DNA of 6,330 nt from an uncultured Lachnospiraceae bacterium. Its GTDB lineage: Bacteria > Bacillota > Clostridia > Lachnospirales > Lachnospiraceae. The translations under genes were made by a program, and so were the position numbers. Where the stretch lies: positions 1-6,330 of the forward strand of contig CAMQOJ010000262.1 in NCBI GenBank assembly GCA_947003375.1, in the 5' to 3' direction. The notes below the pieces were generated by a model. That model had not been told where the DNA came from. It saw only the letters and a list, made by a program, of their open reading frames with translations, and searched no databases. Positions 5,768-6,330 of the stretch are shown here, piece by piece; position 1 is the stretch's first letter; every line of letters starts with the position of its first letter.

Positions 5768-5807
5768 GAGAGGCGAAGCCCTCTTCAGTGCCGTCGCGCA
5801 GCGACTT
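5756..5807 (+). repeat. 52-bp direct repeat, second copy
   Basis: This is a perfect copy of 5635-5686. It aligns collinearly, though diverged, with 3714-3762 of the fabZ-accDA spacer, sharing CGAG, CCCT and CCGTCGCGCAGCGACT. It is therefore the native 3' part of the repeat element, and the copy at 5635 is the extra one. It ends 4 nt before the fabH ribosome binding site. Confidence 0.9.
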
Positions 5808-5816
5808 TAATAGGAG
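5791..5816 (+). promoter_or_regulatory. Repeat 3' module with hairpin and fabH ribosome binding site
   Basis: CCGTCGCGCAGCGACT with its GTCGC-GCA-GCGAC hairpin is followed by TTAATAGGAG. AGGAG (5812-5816) stands 11 nt before the fabH ATG, slightly longer than ideal. The module parallels 3747-3773 before accDA, suggesting that the element family delivers or preserves a ribosome binding site at its 3' edge. Confidence 0.65.
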
Positions 5817-5827
5817 AACATAATACT

Positions 5828-6330
5828 ATGTCGATTCGGATCATGGGAACAGGAAGCGCCCTCCCCGGGCGCGTGGTGGAGAACAGGGAACTTGAGGGGA
5901 TGGTTGACACATCGGACGAATGGATCAGAGAGCGCACCGGCATCGGCAGCCGGCATGTGTCCACCGGGGAGACAGTGGCCTCCCTGGCGGCGGAAGCCTG
6001 CGGGCGGGCCCTTGCGGATGCGGGAAGGCAGGCGGAGGAGGTGGAGCTCATCCTGGCGGCCACCTGCTCCCCGGAGGAAGCGGCCCCCTGCGTGGCCTGC
6101 CGGATCCAGAGCGAGATCGGAGCCGGGAATGCCGTGGCCTTTGACGTAAACGCGGCATGCGCCGGTTTTTTGTTTGCCCTGCACACGGCGTGGGCCTATG
6201 TGGAGGCGGGCATCTACAGAAACGCTCTGATCGCCGGCAGCGAAGTGCTCTCCAAGCTGGTGGACTGGGAGGACAGGGGCACCTGCATCCTCTTCGGGGA
6301 CGGCGCTGGGGCGGTATACGTGGAGAAATG
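5828..6330 (+). CDS. fabH: 3-oxoacyl-ACP synthase III (FabH), 5' part
   Basis: This synthase starts fatty acid chains by condensing acetyl-CoA (or a branched acyl-CoA) with malonyl-ACP. The frame is open from the ATG at 5828 to the right edge, giving 167 complete codons, about half of a typical 320-330-residue FabH. The stop lies outside the window. Recognisable FabH features are the N-terminal IRIMGTGSALPGRVVENREL, SDEWIRERTGI (29-39), the catalytic Cys111 in DVNAACAGF (106-114), and DRGTCILFGDGAGAVYVE (149-166). The catalytic His and Asn lie beyond the edge and cannot be checked. The start has AGGAG 11 nt upstream within the repeat-derived leader, and no better start is nearby. Placement after accDA is unusual, because fabH commonly heads such clusters in Firmicutes; it could be a second fabH copy. 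A related synthase III with another substrate is possible but less likely in this setting. Confidence 0.93.
   Translation, partial: MSIRIMGTGSALPGRVVENRELEGMVDTSDEWIRERTGIGSRHVSTGETVASLAAEACGRALADAGRQAEEVELILAATCSPEEAAPCVACRIQSEIGAGNAVAFDVNAACAGFLFALHTAWAYVEAGIYRNALIAGSEVLSKLVDWEDRGTCILFGDGAGAVYVEK

Noticed and set aside
5635..5807. CRISPR-like array, because of a 52-bp repeat
   Set aside because: There are only two copies. The 69-nt interval is itself a palindrome related to copy A, and there is no third repeat and no cas gene.

Overview
The window is a type II (dissociated) fatty acid synthesis cluster. All genes lie on the + strand in the order fabD - fabG - fabF - fabZ - accDA (a fused beta/alpha carboxyltransferase) - fabH, with fabH cut off by the right edge. 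The G/C-rich third codon positions, the strong AGGAGG-type ribosome binding sites, the short Streptococcus-like AccA domain, the GLSLGE form of the FabD nucleophile elbow and the accD-accA fusion together suggest a high-GC Firmicute of the Clostridia, perhaps a Lachnospiraceae gut member. That placement is inference; no rRNA or other taxonomic marker is present.

Layout. 1-16 is the end of a leader with the fabD ribosome binding site. fabD (17-928) is followed by a 168-nt spacer with three predicted hairpins. fabG (1097-1867) is followed by a 78-nt spacer with one hairpin. fabF (1946-3178) and fabZ (3193-3627) are 14 nt apart. A 153-nt spacer (3628-3780) and a 208-nt spacer (5620-5827) bracket accDA (3781-5619). 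Both contain the same kind of long palindromic intergenic repeat, and both end in nearly the same hairpin-plus-Shine-Dalgarno module directly before the next start codon. fabH begins at 5828 and runs off the window.

How the genes work together. AccDA supplies the carboxyltransferase half of acetyl-CoA carboxylase and makes malonyl-CoA. FabD moves malonyl to acyl carrier protein. FabH starts chains by condensing acetyl-CoA with malonyl-ACP. FabF elongates, FabG reduces the 3-ketoacyl-ACP and FabZ dehydrates the hydroxyacyl-ACP. The enoyl-ACP reductase, ACP, biotin carboxyl carrier protein (accB) and biotin carboxylase (accC) are not in the window. In related Firmicute clusters accB usually sits between fabF and fabZ, and accC between fabZ and accD. 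Here fabF abuts fabZ, and the accC position holds only the first repeat.

The enzymes are conventional. The most unusual content is the non-coding repeat family around accDA: a bulged stem-loop seen twice, with a compensatory base-pair change, a 52-bp perfect direct duplication before fabH, and a 3' module carrying the ribosome binding site of the downstream gene.
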